Of a stretch of DNA of 7,494 nucleotides, positions 1 to 4,936 are shown in pieces. Position 1 is the first letter of the stretch. Every line of letters begins with the position of its first letter. Source of the stretch: an uncultured Oscillospiraceae bacterium (GTDB taxonomy: Bacteria; Bacillota; Clostridia; Oscillospirales; Oscillospiraceae); NCBI GenBank assembly GCA_934565615.1, contig CAKTIH010000110.1:1-7494 (forward strand), written 5' to 3'. The translations under genes were made by a program, and so were the position numbers. The notes beneath the pieces were generated by a model. That model did not search any database, was not told where the DNA came from, and was given only the letters and a program-made list of their open reading frames with translations.

Positions 1-70
1 CAAAGCTGTGTACCATCTGCCGCAGATCCTGCTGATCCGGAGTCAGAAGGTCAAAGCTGGTTGTAGACAT
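1..70 (-). CDS. Probable acyl-CoA dehydrogenase, N-terminal fragment
   Basis: Only the first 23 codons lie in the window; the gene runs off the left edge. The ATG at 70-68 is preceded on the minus strand by AAGGAG with a 9-nt spacer, so the start is well supported. The peptide begins MSTTSFDLLTPDQQDLRQMV. This resembles the usual opening of acyl-CoA dehydrogenases, in which a short stretch of the type 'LTeeQxxLRdmvrxF' forms the first helix of the FAD-dependent fold. It is the third gene of the minus-strand operon, 52 bp after the CoA-transferase. An acyl-CoA dehydrogenase (or enoyl-CoA reductase working in reverse, as CaiA does with an electron-transfer flavoprotein) would fit the pathway. 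With so little sequence the family call rests on the N-terminal pattern and the context; no catalytic residue or flavin site is visible. Confidence 0.68.
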   Translation of the reverse strand, partial: MSTTSFDLLTPDQQDLRQMVHSF

Positions 71-122
71 ATCTGTGTTCTCCTTTATTTTTTTCTTATG
101 TTTTAAGGCTTTGCTTATTGCT

Positions 123-1325
123 TTAAGGTTTCTCGATGGGCTGGCCCCAGCGCGTCTCAAGCTCGTATACCTGCTCGCGGCTGAGTCCCGCCTGAGTGAG
201 TATCTCGTAGTTGTTCGCGCCGAGAACGGGAGCTGCGCCAAGGACCTCGGGCGTCGCGGAATACAGGACGGTCGCACCGCGGCCGCGCCATGTGCCCTCG
301 CGGTCTGCCGGCATGGGCAGATCGGTGATGCCCTTGCGGTAGAGCATCTGCGGGTCCTCGATGACCTGCTTGCAGGAGAGTATCTTGCCGCAGACGATAC
401 CGGCCTTGTCCATGATGGCCTTGCACTCATCGACGGAGTCGAACTTCGACATCCACTCTTCGATTATGTCCGCAAGCTCTCTGTAGTGGTTCGCGCGGTT
501 CTGGCCGCCGACGAAGCGCGGGTCGTCAACAAGCTCGGGGCGCTCGAGGACCTGCGTGCAGAGCTTTGCAAAGTGGCGGTCGGGGTGCGCAGCAATGACG
601 AGGTACTCGTCCTTCGGTCCCTTGAACACGCCGTAGGGTGCGGAGCCTGCGGAGTGGTTGCCCTGTCTGTGCGGGTCCTTGCCGTTGGTCGCCTGCTCAA
701 GGAATGGGTTCATGGAGGCGAGGCACTGCTGCATCGCGACGTCTATCATCTGTCCCTCGCCGGTCCTGAATCTGTGGAACAGAGCCACCATGCACGCGCC
801 GAAAGCGTCCTTGCCGCTTATGAAGTCAGAGATTATAACGCCGGACTTCACCGGGGGGCCGTTGCGCTCGCCGGTCATGTCCATGATGCCGCTGCATGCC
901 TGAGCGAGAATGTCAAAGCCGGGGTCCTTCGCCTTGGGGCCTGTCTGGCCGAATGCGGAAATGGAGCAGTAGATTATGTCGGGCTTTACGGCCTTGAACG
1001 CTTCATAGTCAAGCCCCATCTTTTTCATGGAGCCGGGCTTCATCGTCTCAAAAACTATATCGCAGGTCTTGCCGAGTTCGAGTATCGCAGCCGCGCCGTC
1101 GGGGTCCTTCAGGTCGACGGTGATGCTCTTCTTGCCGCGGTTGTTCCACATGAACTGGGTGCTGTAGCCCTGTATGGAATTTGCGAGACGGCGGGTGTCG
1201 TCTCCCTCTACGGGAAGCTCGACCTTGATGACCTCCGCGCCGAGGTCGGCCATCATCGCGCAGCAGGCGGGGCCCGCCGTATGCGTGGAGAAATCGAGAA
1301 CGCGGATACCTTCAAGTGCTTTCAT
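123..1325 (-). CDS. Family III CoA-transferase (CaiB/BaiF type)
   Basis: This 400-residue protein has the normal length for class III CoA-transferases, which form interlocked dimers and move CoA between carboxylic acids through an aspartyl-CoA thioester. The N-terminus (LEGIRVLDFSTHTAGPACC, then MADLGAEVIKVE at about 25-36) is the family's Rossmann-like opening. NNRGKKSITVDL (61-72) and GFDILAQACSGIMDMTG (136-152) are further family blocks. The catalytic aspartate is best placed at D167 in VIISDFISG, which aligns with Asp169 of formyl-CoA transferase in the segment just before the 'ALFHRFRTGEGQ' block. The C-terminal ending with AP-LG (around residue 365) is also typical. An AGGAGG site lies 6 nt before the ATG. 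It sits 25 bp after the crotonase gene and is probably co-transcribed with it. The acid activated cannot be deduced: carnitine/crotonobetaine, bile-acid, aryl-lactate and oxalate enzymes all share this fold. Confidence 0.93.
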   Translation of the reverse strand: MKALEGIRVLDFSTHTAGPACCAMMADLGAEVIKVELPVEGDDTRRLANSIQGYSTQFMWNNRGKKSITVDLKDPDGAAAILELGKTCDIVFETMKPGSMKKMGLDYEAFKAVKPDIIYCSISAFGQTGPKAKDPGFDILAQACSGIMDMTGERNGPPVKSGVIISDFISGKDAFGACMVALFHRFRTGEGQMIDVAMQQCLASMNPFLEQATNGKDPHRQGNHSAGSAPYGVFKGPKDEYLVIAAHPDRHFAKLCTQVLERPELVDDPRFVGGQNRANHYRELADIIEEWMSKFDSVDECKAIMDKAGIVCGKILSCKQVIEDPQMLYRKGITDLPMPADREGTWRGRGATVLYSATPEVLGAAPVLGANNYEILTQAGLSREQVYELETRWGQPIEKP

Positions 1326-1350
1326 TGTTTTCCTCCTGTATCTGATTGCT

Positions 1351-2139
1351 TTACTTTCCCTTGAATTCGGGCTTGCGCTTATCGAAGAACGCGAACACTG
1401 CCTCGCGGAAGTCCTCTGTCTGCTCGCACTCGCCCTGGAGCTCTACCTCGCTGTAGGTGCCGGTCGACCAGTCGCCGTAGACGCAGCGGTTTATAAGCGT
1501 CTTGATGTTTCCGTAAGCGACCGTAGGGCCGTGGGAATATTTGTCGATGTATTTTGCAAGGCGCTCTTCAAGCTGCTCCGGCGGTACTGCCTCGGTGAAC
1601 AGGCCCCAGTCGGCGGCCTGCTGTCCGCTGAAGCGCTTGCCGGACATGAACAGCTCCGTCGCGCGCACCTGGCCGACTGCCTTGGTCACGAGCCAGGTCG
1701 CGCCGCTGTCGGGAACGTAGCCGATGTTTACAAAGGCCAGCGTGCATTTCGTGTCCGCTGCGGCTATCTGGAAATCGCAGCTGAGCGCAAGGCTCATGCC
1801 CGCTCCCGCGATCGCGCCCTCTATGCAGGCGATAACGGGCTTCTTCACATTGCGCAGGCGCAGATTCATTTCGCTGCCGAGGCGGCAGTTGTATCTCGTC
1901 CCGCGCTCCCCGCGCTCAAGTCTGTCGCGCATGGCGTTCAGGTCGCCGCCTGCGCTGAAGCAGCCGCCCGCTCCTCTGATGACGACCAGACGGATGTCGT
2001 CGTCAAAATCGCAGATGTCAAACAGCCGTATCAGCTCTTTCTTCGCCGGGTTCGGGACCGGGTTCTTTTTCTGAGGGTTGTTCAGGGTTATGTATGCGAC
2101 ATGATCCTTCACCTCAAACTTGATGAACTCGTAAGCCAT
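1351..2139 (-). CDS. Crotonase-family enoyl-CoA hydratase/isomerase
   Basis: The 262-residue product is a soluble crotonase-fold protein of usual length. The ATG at 2139 is chosen because GGAGG lies 7 nt before it; an in-frame ATG at 2157 would put this site inside the coding sequence. The oxyanion-hole segments are visible: CFSAGGDL (60-67) and GAIAGAGMSLALSCD (108-122). Aligned by eye with rat mitochondrial enoyl-CoA hydratase, the two catalytic glutamates (E144, E164) are replaced by S116 and F136. An aspartate, D144, is present in the motif IGYVPDSG, as in PaaG-like isomerases, where it serves as catalytic acid/base. The protein is therefore more likely a double-bond isomerase or other crotonase reaction than a classical hydratase; this is inference. 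It is the first gene of the minus-strand operon with the CoA-transferase and acyl-CoA dehydrogenase, resembling the set CaiD-CaiB-CaiA. The substrate is unknown. Confidence 0.9.
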   Translation of the reverse strand: MAYEFIKFEVKDHVAYITLNNPQKKNPVPNPAKKELIRLFDICDFDDDIRLVVIRGAGGCFSAGGDLNAMRDRLERGERGTRYNCRLGSEMNLRLRNVKKPVIACIEGAIAGAGMSLALSCDFQIAAADTKCTLAFVNIGYVPDSGATWLVTKAVGQVRATELFMSGKRFSGQQAADWGLFTEAVPPEQLEERLAKYIDKYSHGPTVAYGNIKTLINRCVYGDWSTGTYSEVELQGECEQTEDFREAVFAFFDKRKPEFKGK

Positions 2140-2163
2140 CTCATTTCCTCCTGTCATTTGGTC

Positions 2164-2205
2164 AACAAGCGCCGTGCAGACATCTCCTCGCTTGTTATTT
2201 TTTTG
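2164..2205 (+). terminator. Hairpin with plus-strand T-rich tail in operon leader
   Basis: AACAAGCG (2164-2171) pairs perfectly with CGCTTGTT (2189-2196) around a 17-nt loop, and the plus strand continues ATTTTTTTGTTTT. This has the form of an intrinsic terminator for transcripts on the plus strand, that is, antisense to the crotonase operon. The loop is long, so strength is doubtful. On the minus strand the same hairpin would fold in the 5' leader of the operon mRNA, just before the crotonase ribosome binding site, and could influence translation instead. Confidence 0.4.
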
Positions 2206-2219
2206 TTTTAGTTGGCTTA

Positions 2220-2248
2220 AGTTTACGGCCTTAAACCCGATTTGTAAA
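2220..2248 (-). promoter_or_regulatory. Candidate sigma-70-type promoter of the CoA operon
   Basis: On the minus strand TTTACA (2248-2243, five of six matches to the -35 consensus) is followed after exactly 17 nt by TAAACT (2225-2220, four of six matches to -10). This predicts a start of transcription near 2213 and a leader of about 74 nt before the crotonase ATG. The upstream minus-strand sequence is T- and A-rich and might act as an UP element. It was found by inspection only. Confidence 0.5.
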
Positions 2249-2269
2249 ATATGAAAAAAATCGAAAGGT

Positions 2270-2288
2270 CCATAGAAAAAACCTATGG
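2270..2288. promoter_or_regulatory. Candidate LysR-regulator binding site (T-N11-A palindrome)
   Basis: CCATAG (2270-2275) and CTATGG (2283-2288) form a perfect inverted repeat around a 7-nt A-rich spacer, and T2273 and A2285 satisfy the T-N11-A rule of LysR-family sites. Its centre at 2279 is about 66 bp upstream of the predicted operon start near 2213. This matches the usual recognition-site position near -65 for LysR-type activators. The divergent regulator gene makes this a good candidate operator. Confidence 0.55.
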
Positions 2289-2351
2289 GTGCATAAATTC
2301 CGGCTATGCGGCGCTTGGTTTTTCTGAACGCATCCTGCGAAAAATCCGAAA

Positions 2352-2379
2352 TATTTTGCAGCTATTTTATAGCAAAATA
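2352..2379. repeat. Nested inverted repeats in the control region
   Basis: TATTTTGC (2352-2359) and GCAAAATA (2372-2379) form a perfect 8-bp inverted repeat. Inside and overlapping its right arm lies a second perfect one, GCTAT-TTT-ATAGC (2361-2373). The two cannot fold at once as hairpins, but both could be protein-binding dyads. The location, between the two divergent transcription units, suggests an operator or architectural site. Confidence 0.4.
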
Positions 2380-2445
2380 ACCGCTTTTCTGTGATATTGG
2401 GGTACTATTCTCGCGATATTTCCCCGTGCTCCGCGGCCTTACGCC

Positions 2446-2459
2446 GCATGTATACATGC
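2446..2459. repeat. 14-bp perfect palindrome
   Basis: GCATGTATACATGC reads identically on both strands with no spacer. It lies between the two candidate promoters of the divergent region. It may be a dyad operator for a dimeric regulator; no family-specific consensus is recognised with certainty. Confidence 0.4.
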
Positions 2460-2508
2460 ACAAACTGCACCCGGCTTCACGCCCCGCGGTATGTTGACTC
2501 TGCACCAA

Positions 2509-2524
2509 GTTAAATATATTTAAC
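2509..2524. repeat. 16-bp perfect palindrome, possible operator
   Basis: GTTAAATATATTTAAC is a perfect, uninterrupted palindrome. It overlaps a possible promoter (TTGACT at 2494-2499 with TATATT at 2515-2520, though the 15-nt spacer is short). It lies about 50 bp upstream of the start predicted from the better-spaced promoter at 2535-2563. Either arrangement would suit autoregulation of the LysR-type gene that follows. Confidence 0.45.
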
Positions 2525-2534
2525 CGATAAGTCC

Positions 2535-2563
2535 TTGCAAATTCAGTTCCGCTGTGGTATTTT
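2535..2563 (+). promoter_or_regulatory. Candidate promoter of the LysR-type gene
   Basis: TTGCAA (2535-2540) and TATTTT (2558-2563) are separated by 17 nt, each matching four of six consensus bases. This would start transcription near 2570 and give a leader of about 60 nt. An alternative is TTGACT at 2494 with TATATT at 2515, which has better boxes but a short 15-nt spacer. Confidence 0.35.
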
Positions 2564-2630
2564 TAACAAGGGCTGCCATAGGATTTTTTTATGACCCTTA
2601 TATCTGGCTGCCGCGGAACGGAGGGAAAGA

Positions 2631-3560
2631 ATGCTGAACCTGTATAAGCTGAAATACGTCGTCACAGTCGCAGAAGAAAAGAGCATCACCAAGGCTGCAA
2701 AGAAGCTCTATATCTCCCAGCCGTCCCTCAGTCTCAGCATCCATGCCATTGAGGACTCCCTCGGCACCGAGCTTTTCATCCGCGGCAAGAACAGCGTCAC
2801 GCTCACGCCTGCCGGTCAGGCTTACGTCGAATGGGCGAAGGTCACTCTCGAATCGGCAAAGCAGCTTGAGGCCAAGCTGAACAAAATAAAGGCCGGTTCA
2901 AAGCGTCAGCTTGATATCGGCGCTTCGTACCAGCGCAGCGCGGCACTGCTGCCCGAGTCCATAAGCCGCTTTTATGACCGCACTAAGGACTGCAATATTA
3001 AGATCCATGAGGATGTCAGCGCCAATCTCAGCAGCGCTCTTCAGGCCGATCAGCTTGATATCATCATCAGCCTTCCCCATGCCGATACGACGCTGTATAG
3101 ATCCGTTCCCCTGTTTCAGGAGCGCTTTCTTCTGGGTGCAAGCGATCTGGTCGATATTCCCTGCACCCCGGCCGAGCCTTACGCCTATGTCGATAAAAGC
3201 GCCATCATCGGCCAGCCCGTCATAATGCTTCAGGAGCAGCAGTATCTCGGAAAGGTGATGCGCAATCTCCTGCTCGACCTCAACTGCATCCCGGAGAAGA
3301 GCACTGTCTGCACCAATATGGAAACTGTCCACTCCCTTGTGAGCAAAAACGCGGGTATCTCTCTGCTTCCGGAGGTCAGCGTTTTCCTGCGCAGGATAGA
3401 GAACGTGAATTATTACATGTTCAATGACCCTACCCTGAGCCGCACCGTCGCCGCGGTGTATAAGAAGAACAATCCCAAGCTTGAGGATATAGAGCTGTTC
3501 GTGCAGTGCCTCAAGGACTATATACGCGGCTGCTCCTACCCGTTCGAGATCCTCGATTGA
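2631..3560 (+). CDS. LysR-type transcriptional regulator
   Basis: The 309-residue protein has the standard length and layout of LysR-family DNA-binding regulators. An N-terminal winged helix-turn-helix covers about residues 1-60 (LKYVVTVAEEKSITKAAKKL, then ISQPSLSLSIHAIEDSLG as the recognition helix, and LFIRGKNSVTLTPAG as the wing). A linker helix (about 62-90) follows, then a periplasmic-binding-like effector domain (about 92-295). The ATG is preceded by GGAGGG 5 nt upstream. It is transcribed away from the crotonase/CoA-transferase operon across a shared control region with a T-N11-A palindrome. It therefore probably regulates that operon, perhaps with an acyl-CoA or free acid pathway intermediate as effector, and may repress itself. 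It could also act on the downstream flavoprotein gene. The ligand is not identifiable from sequence. Confidence 0.95.
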   Translation: MLNLYKLKYVVTVAEEKSITKAAKKLYISQPSLSLSIHAIEDSLGTELFIRGKNSVTLTPAGQAYVEWAKVTLESAKQLEAKLNKIKAGSKRQLDIGASYQRSAALLPESISRFYDRTKDCNIKIHEDVSANLSSALQADQLDIIISLPHADTTLYRSVPLFQERFLLGASDLVDIPCTPAEPYAYVDKSAIIGQPVIMLQEQQYLGKVMRNLLLDLNCIPEKSTVCTNMETVHSLVSKNAGISLLPEVSVFLRRIENVNYYMFNDPTLSRTVAAVYKKNNPKLEDIELFVQCLKDYIRGCSYPFEILD

Positions 3561-3565
3561 TCCGG

Positions 3566-3612
3566 CGCAGCAGACCTTTTCCAAGCGTTTTTCTGCGGCA
3601 TTTGTTTTTTTT
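3566..3612 (+). terminator. Weak candidate terminator after the regulator gene
   Basis: CGCAG (3566-3570) can pair with CTGCG (3593-3597), or alternatively GCAGA (3570-3574) with TCTGC (3592-3596). The downstream sequence 3601-3612 is almost all T. The stem is only five pairs with a loop of more than 20 nt, so this is a poor terminator and partial read-through into the next gene is likely. Confidence 0.3.
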
Positions 3613-3626
3613 ATAGCTGGCATAGG

Positions 3627-3640
3627 CAAATATGTATTTG
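3627..3640. repeat. Inverted repeat upstream of the flavoprotein gene
   Basis: CAAATA-TG-TATTTG is a 6-bp perfect inverted repeat with a 2-nt centre, about 85 bp before the flavoprotein ATG. It touches a possible -35 box (TTGTCC, 3638-3643) whose partner would be TTATTT at 3661-3666 after 17 nt. It is a possible operator for separate control of the flavoprotein gene. Confidence 0.3.
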
Positions 3641-3680
3641 TCCTCTCCCGATATGTGTGTTATTTTTTTTGCATACAGAA

Positions 3681-3697
3681 CGGGCTGCCCAAGCCCG
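3681..3697 (+). promoter_or_regulatory. Leader hairpin before the flavoprotein gene
   Basis: CGGGCT (3681-3686) and AGCCCG (3692-3697) form a perfect GC-rich 6-bp stem with a 5-nt loop, 25 nt before the ATG and just ahead of the GGAAAGGA ribosome binding site. There is only a short T4 run after it, so it is more likely a leader structure than a terminator. Confidence 0.35.
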
Positions 3698-3722
3698 AAA
3701 TTTTGGAAAGGACGATAAAAAC

Positions 3723-4841
3723 ATGAATACAAGAATCACAGAGCTTTTCGGAATTAAATATCCTATCCTCCAGAGCGGCATGCAGTGGCTTGCGACTCCG
3801 GAGCTTGCAGCCGCCGTTTCTAAGGCCGGCGGCCTCGGCATCATCAGCGCGACCATCTTCATGGTCGACTCCGACCCCGCCGCCACCAAGGCCGGTCTCG
3901 TCGCGGGTCTTGCCAAGTGCCGCGAGCTCGCCGGCGGGCATCCCTTCGGCCTGAACATCTCCATGCTGCCCCATGCCGACTATGATAACAATACCGAGCT
4001 TTTCTTCAGGACCGCTTATGAGGAGCACGTCCCCGTTATAGAGACCTCCGGCAACAACCCCCAGGCCTATTATGAGCTGCTGCGCGGCTGGGAGAAGGAG
4101 GACGGCAGAGATAACGAGCATGATAAAATCAAGCTCATCCATAAGTGCCCCTCCGTCAGACACGCCCTCTCCGCTCAGAGAGCCGGTGCCGACGCCGTCA
4201 CGATAGTCGGCTTCGAGTGCGCAGGCCACCCCGGTCTCGGCGATGTGTCCACTATGGCTCTCATCCCCGTTGCCAAGGAAAAGCTCTCCATCCCCGTTGT
4301 CGCCGGCGGCGGCATCTGCAACAGGAACACCTTTGTTTCCGCAATGGCTCTCGGCGCTGACGGCGTTATCATGGGCACCCGCTTCGTCGCGACCGAGGAA
4401 TGCGGCATCCACCCCAACTGGAAGCAGCTCATCATCGACTCCACCGAGAACGACACCGCCGTGCTCCAGTACAAGGTCAGAAATGCCAACCGTGTGTGGT
4501 ACGGCCATCAGGATAAGAAGAACCCTGAGAATTCCAGATTCTCCAAGACTGCGACTTGGGTGAAAAAGACCGAAGCCGCATGGGACCTTGACGCTCCGCA
4601 CGACAAGCCCCTCATCGCCGTGCTCATGGCCGGCGATCCGAACGACGAGGAAGTGCGCGGCATCAGCGGCAAGAACCAGAGAGTCTGCTACAAGAACGGC
4701 AACATTAACGGCTGCCTGTTCCCGATGGGCCTCTGCGTCGGTCAGATCCATGATATAAAGACAGTTCAGGAAGTGTTCGACGAAGTCTGCGGCGGAGCTG
4801 AGAGCGTTCTCGAAAAGCTCCACGGCGAGTTTGCCGACTGA
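3723..4841 (+). CDS. Nitronate monooxygenase/FabK-like FMN flavoprotein
   Basis: This 372-residue protein is an FMN-binding TIM barrel of the nitronate monooxygenase (old name 2-nitropropane dioxygenase) family, which includes the enoyl-ACP reductase FabK. The ATG at 3723 follows GGAAAGGA and opens with TELFGIKYPILQSGMQWLA, the family's first strand with the flavin-contacting block. AAVSKAGGLGIIS (30-42), FGLNISML (75-82), GADAVTIVGFECAGHPG (155-171), VVAGGGIC (192-199) and GADGVIMGTRF (211-221, FMN phosphate site) follow in family order. H169 in the GHPG motif aligns with the catalytic histidine of FabK and nitronate monooxygenases. An anaerobic host has little use for an oxygenase, so an enoyl reductase or other flavin role is plausible but unproven. 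It follows the LysR-type gene by 162 bp on the same strand, beside the acyl-CoA operon, and ends at a strong hairpin. Confidence 0.88.
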   Translation: MNTRITELFGIKYPILQSGMQWLATPELAAAVSKAGGLGIISATIFMVDSDPAATKAGLVAGLAKCRELAGGHPFGLNISMLPHADYDNNTELFFRTAYEEHVPVIETSGNNPQAYYELLRGWEKEDGRDNEHDKIKLIHKCPSVRHALSAQRAGADAVTIVGFECAGHPGLGDVSTMALIPVAKEKLSIPVVAGGGICNRNTFVSAMALGADGVIMGTRFVATEECGIHPNWKQLIIDSTENDTAVLQYKVRNANRVWYGHQDKKNPENSRFSKTATWVKKTEAAWDLDAPHDKPLIAVLMAGDPNDEEVRGISGKNQRVCYKNGNINGCLFPMGLCVGQIHDIKTVQEVFDEVCGGAESVLEKLHGEFAD

Positions 4842-4853
4842 GCATAATAAAGC

Positions 4854-4895
4854 AGACAGGGCAGTCCGGAGTCTCCTCTCCGGGCTACCCTGTCT
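4854..4895 (+). terminator. Strong hairpin after the flavoprotein gene
   Basis: AGACAGGG (4854-4861) pairs with CCCTGTCT (4888-4895), and CCGGAG (4866-4871) with CTCCGG (4878-4883). Between them A-G/C-T pairs, one T-G wobble and one C-A mismatch continue the helix, giving a stem of about 18 positions with a 6-nt loop. It begins 12 nt after the stop codon. The plus strand lacks a following T-run, so it may be a weak or factor-aided terminator, or a 3'-end stabiliser with read-through to the chaperonin gene. Confidence 0.55.
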
Positions 4896-4899
4896 TGGG

Positions 4900-4920
4900 C
4901 TATTCTGGAATCTATTCTGG
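4900..4920. repeat. Tandem 9-bp direct repeat
   Basis: CTATTCTGG occurs at 4900-4908 and again at 4912-4920, separated by AAT, immediately between the hairpin and the chaperonin ribosome binding site. The 12-bp period is near one helical turn, so it could be a small regulator site or simply a local duplication. Confidence 0.45.
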
Positions 4921-4936
4921 CAATGGAAGAGTGTAT

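Larger units (their letters stand above)
2140..2630. other. Divergent intergenic control region
   Basis: These 491 bp separate the minus-strand CoA operon from the plus-strand LysR-type regulator and contain no credible gene. The region is clearly more AT-rich than the flanking coding sequence. From left to right it holds the crotonase ribosome binding site, a hairpin with a plus-strand T-rich tail, a candidate minus-strand promoter, a T-N11-A palindrome, nested inverted repeats around 2352-2379, a 14-bp palindrome at 2446-2459, a 16-bp palindrome at 2509-2524 and a candidate plus-strand promoter before the regulator. These are listed separately. Confidence 0.85.

Noticed and set aside
75..1364. 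429-residue open frame on the plus strand opposite the CoA-transferase
   Set aside because: The minus-strand frame encodes a clear family III CoA-transferase with its own ribosome binding site; the plus-strand product shows no family motif.
2140..2157. Six-codon N-terminal extension of the crotonase from the ATG at 2157
   Set aside because: The GGAGG site lies within this extension and is ideally spaced for the ATG at 2139.
2154..2183. Nine-codon leader ORF (minus strand) preceded by GAGGAG and ending at ATGA
   Set aside because: The ribosome-binding-like sequence abuts the ATG with no spacer, so initiation is unlikely, and the peptide shows no run of regulatory codons.
1174..2211. 345-residue plus-strand open frame opposite the crotonase
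   Set aside because: It covers the crotonase gene antisense and the gene border, with no motif of its own.
2431..2489. Two CCGCGG sites flanking the 14-bp palindrome
   Set aside because: Short GC-rich hexamers are common in this sequence and no longer repeat surrounds them.
3660..4823. 387-residue open frame on the minus strand opposite the flavoprotein
   Set aside because: It is a shadow of the nitronate monooxygenase-like gene, whose FMN motifs are unambiguous.
4895..4936. TTG-initiated N-terminal extension of the chaperonin
   Set aside because: It would start at the foot of a stable hairpin without a ribosome binding site, and GroEL-like sequence begins only after the ATG at 4937.
4842..4936. 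CIRCE/HrcA operator expected before a heat-shock groEL
   Set aside because: No TTAGCACTC-N9-GAGTGCTAA-like sequence is present, and no groES gene precedes the chaperonin.
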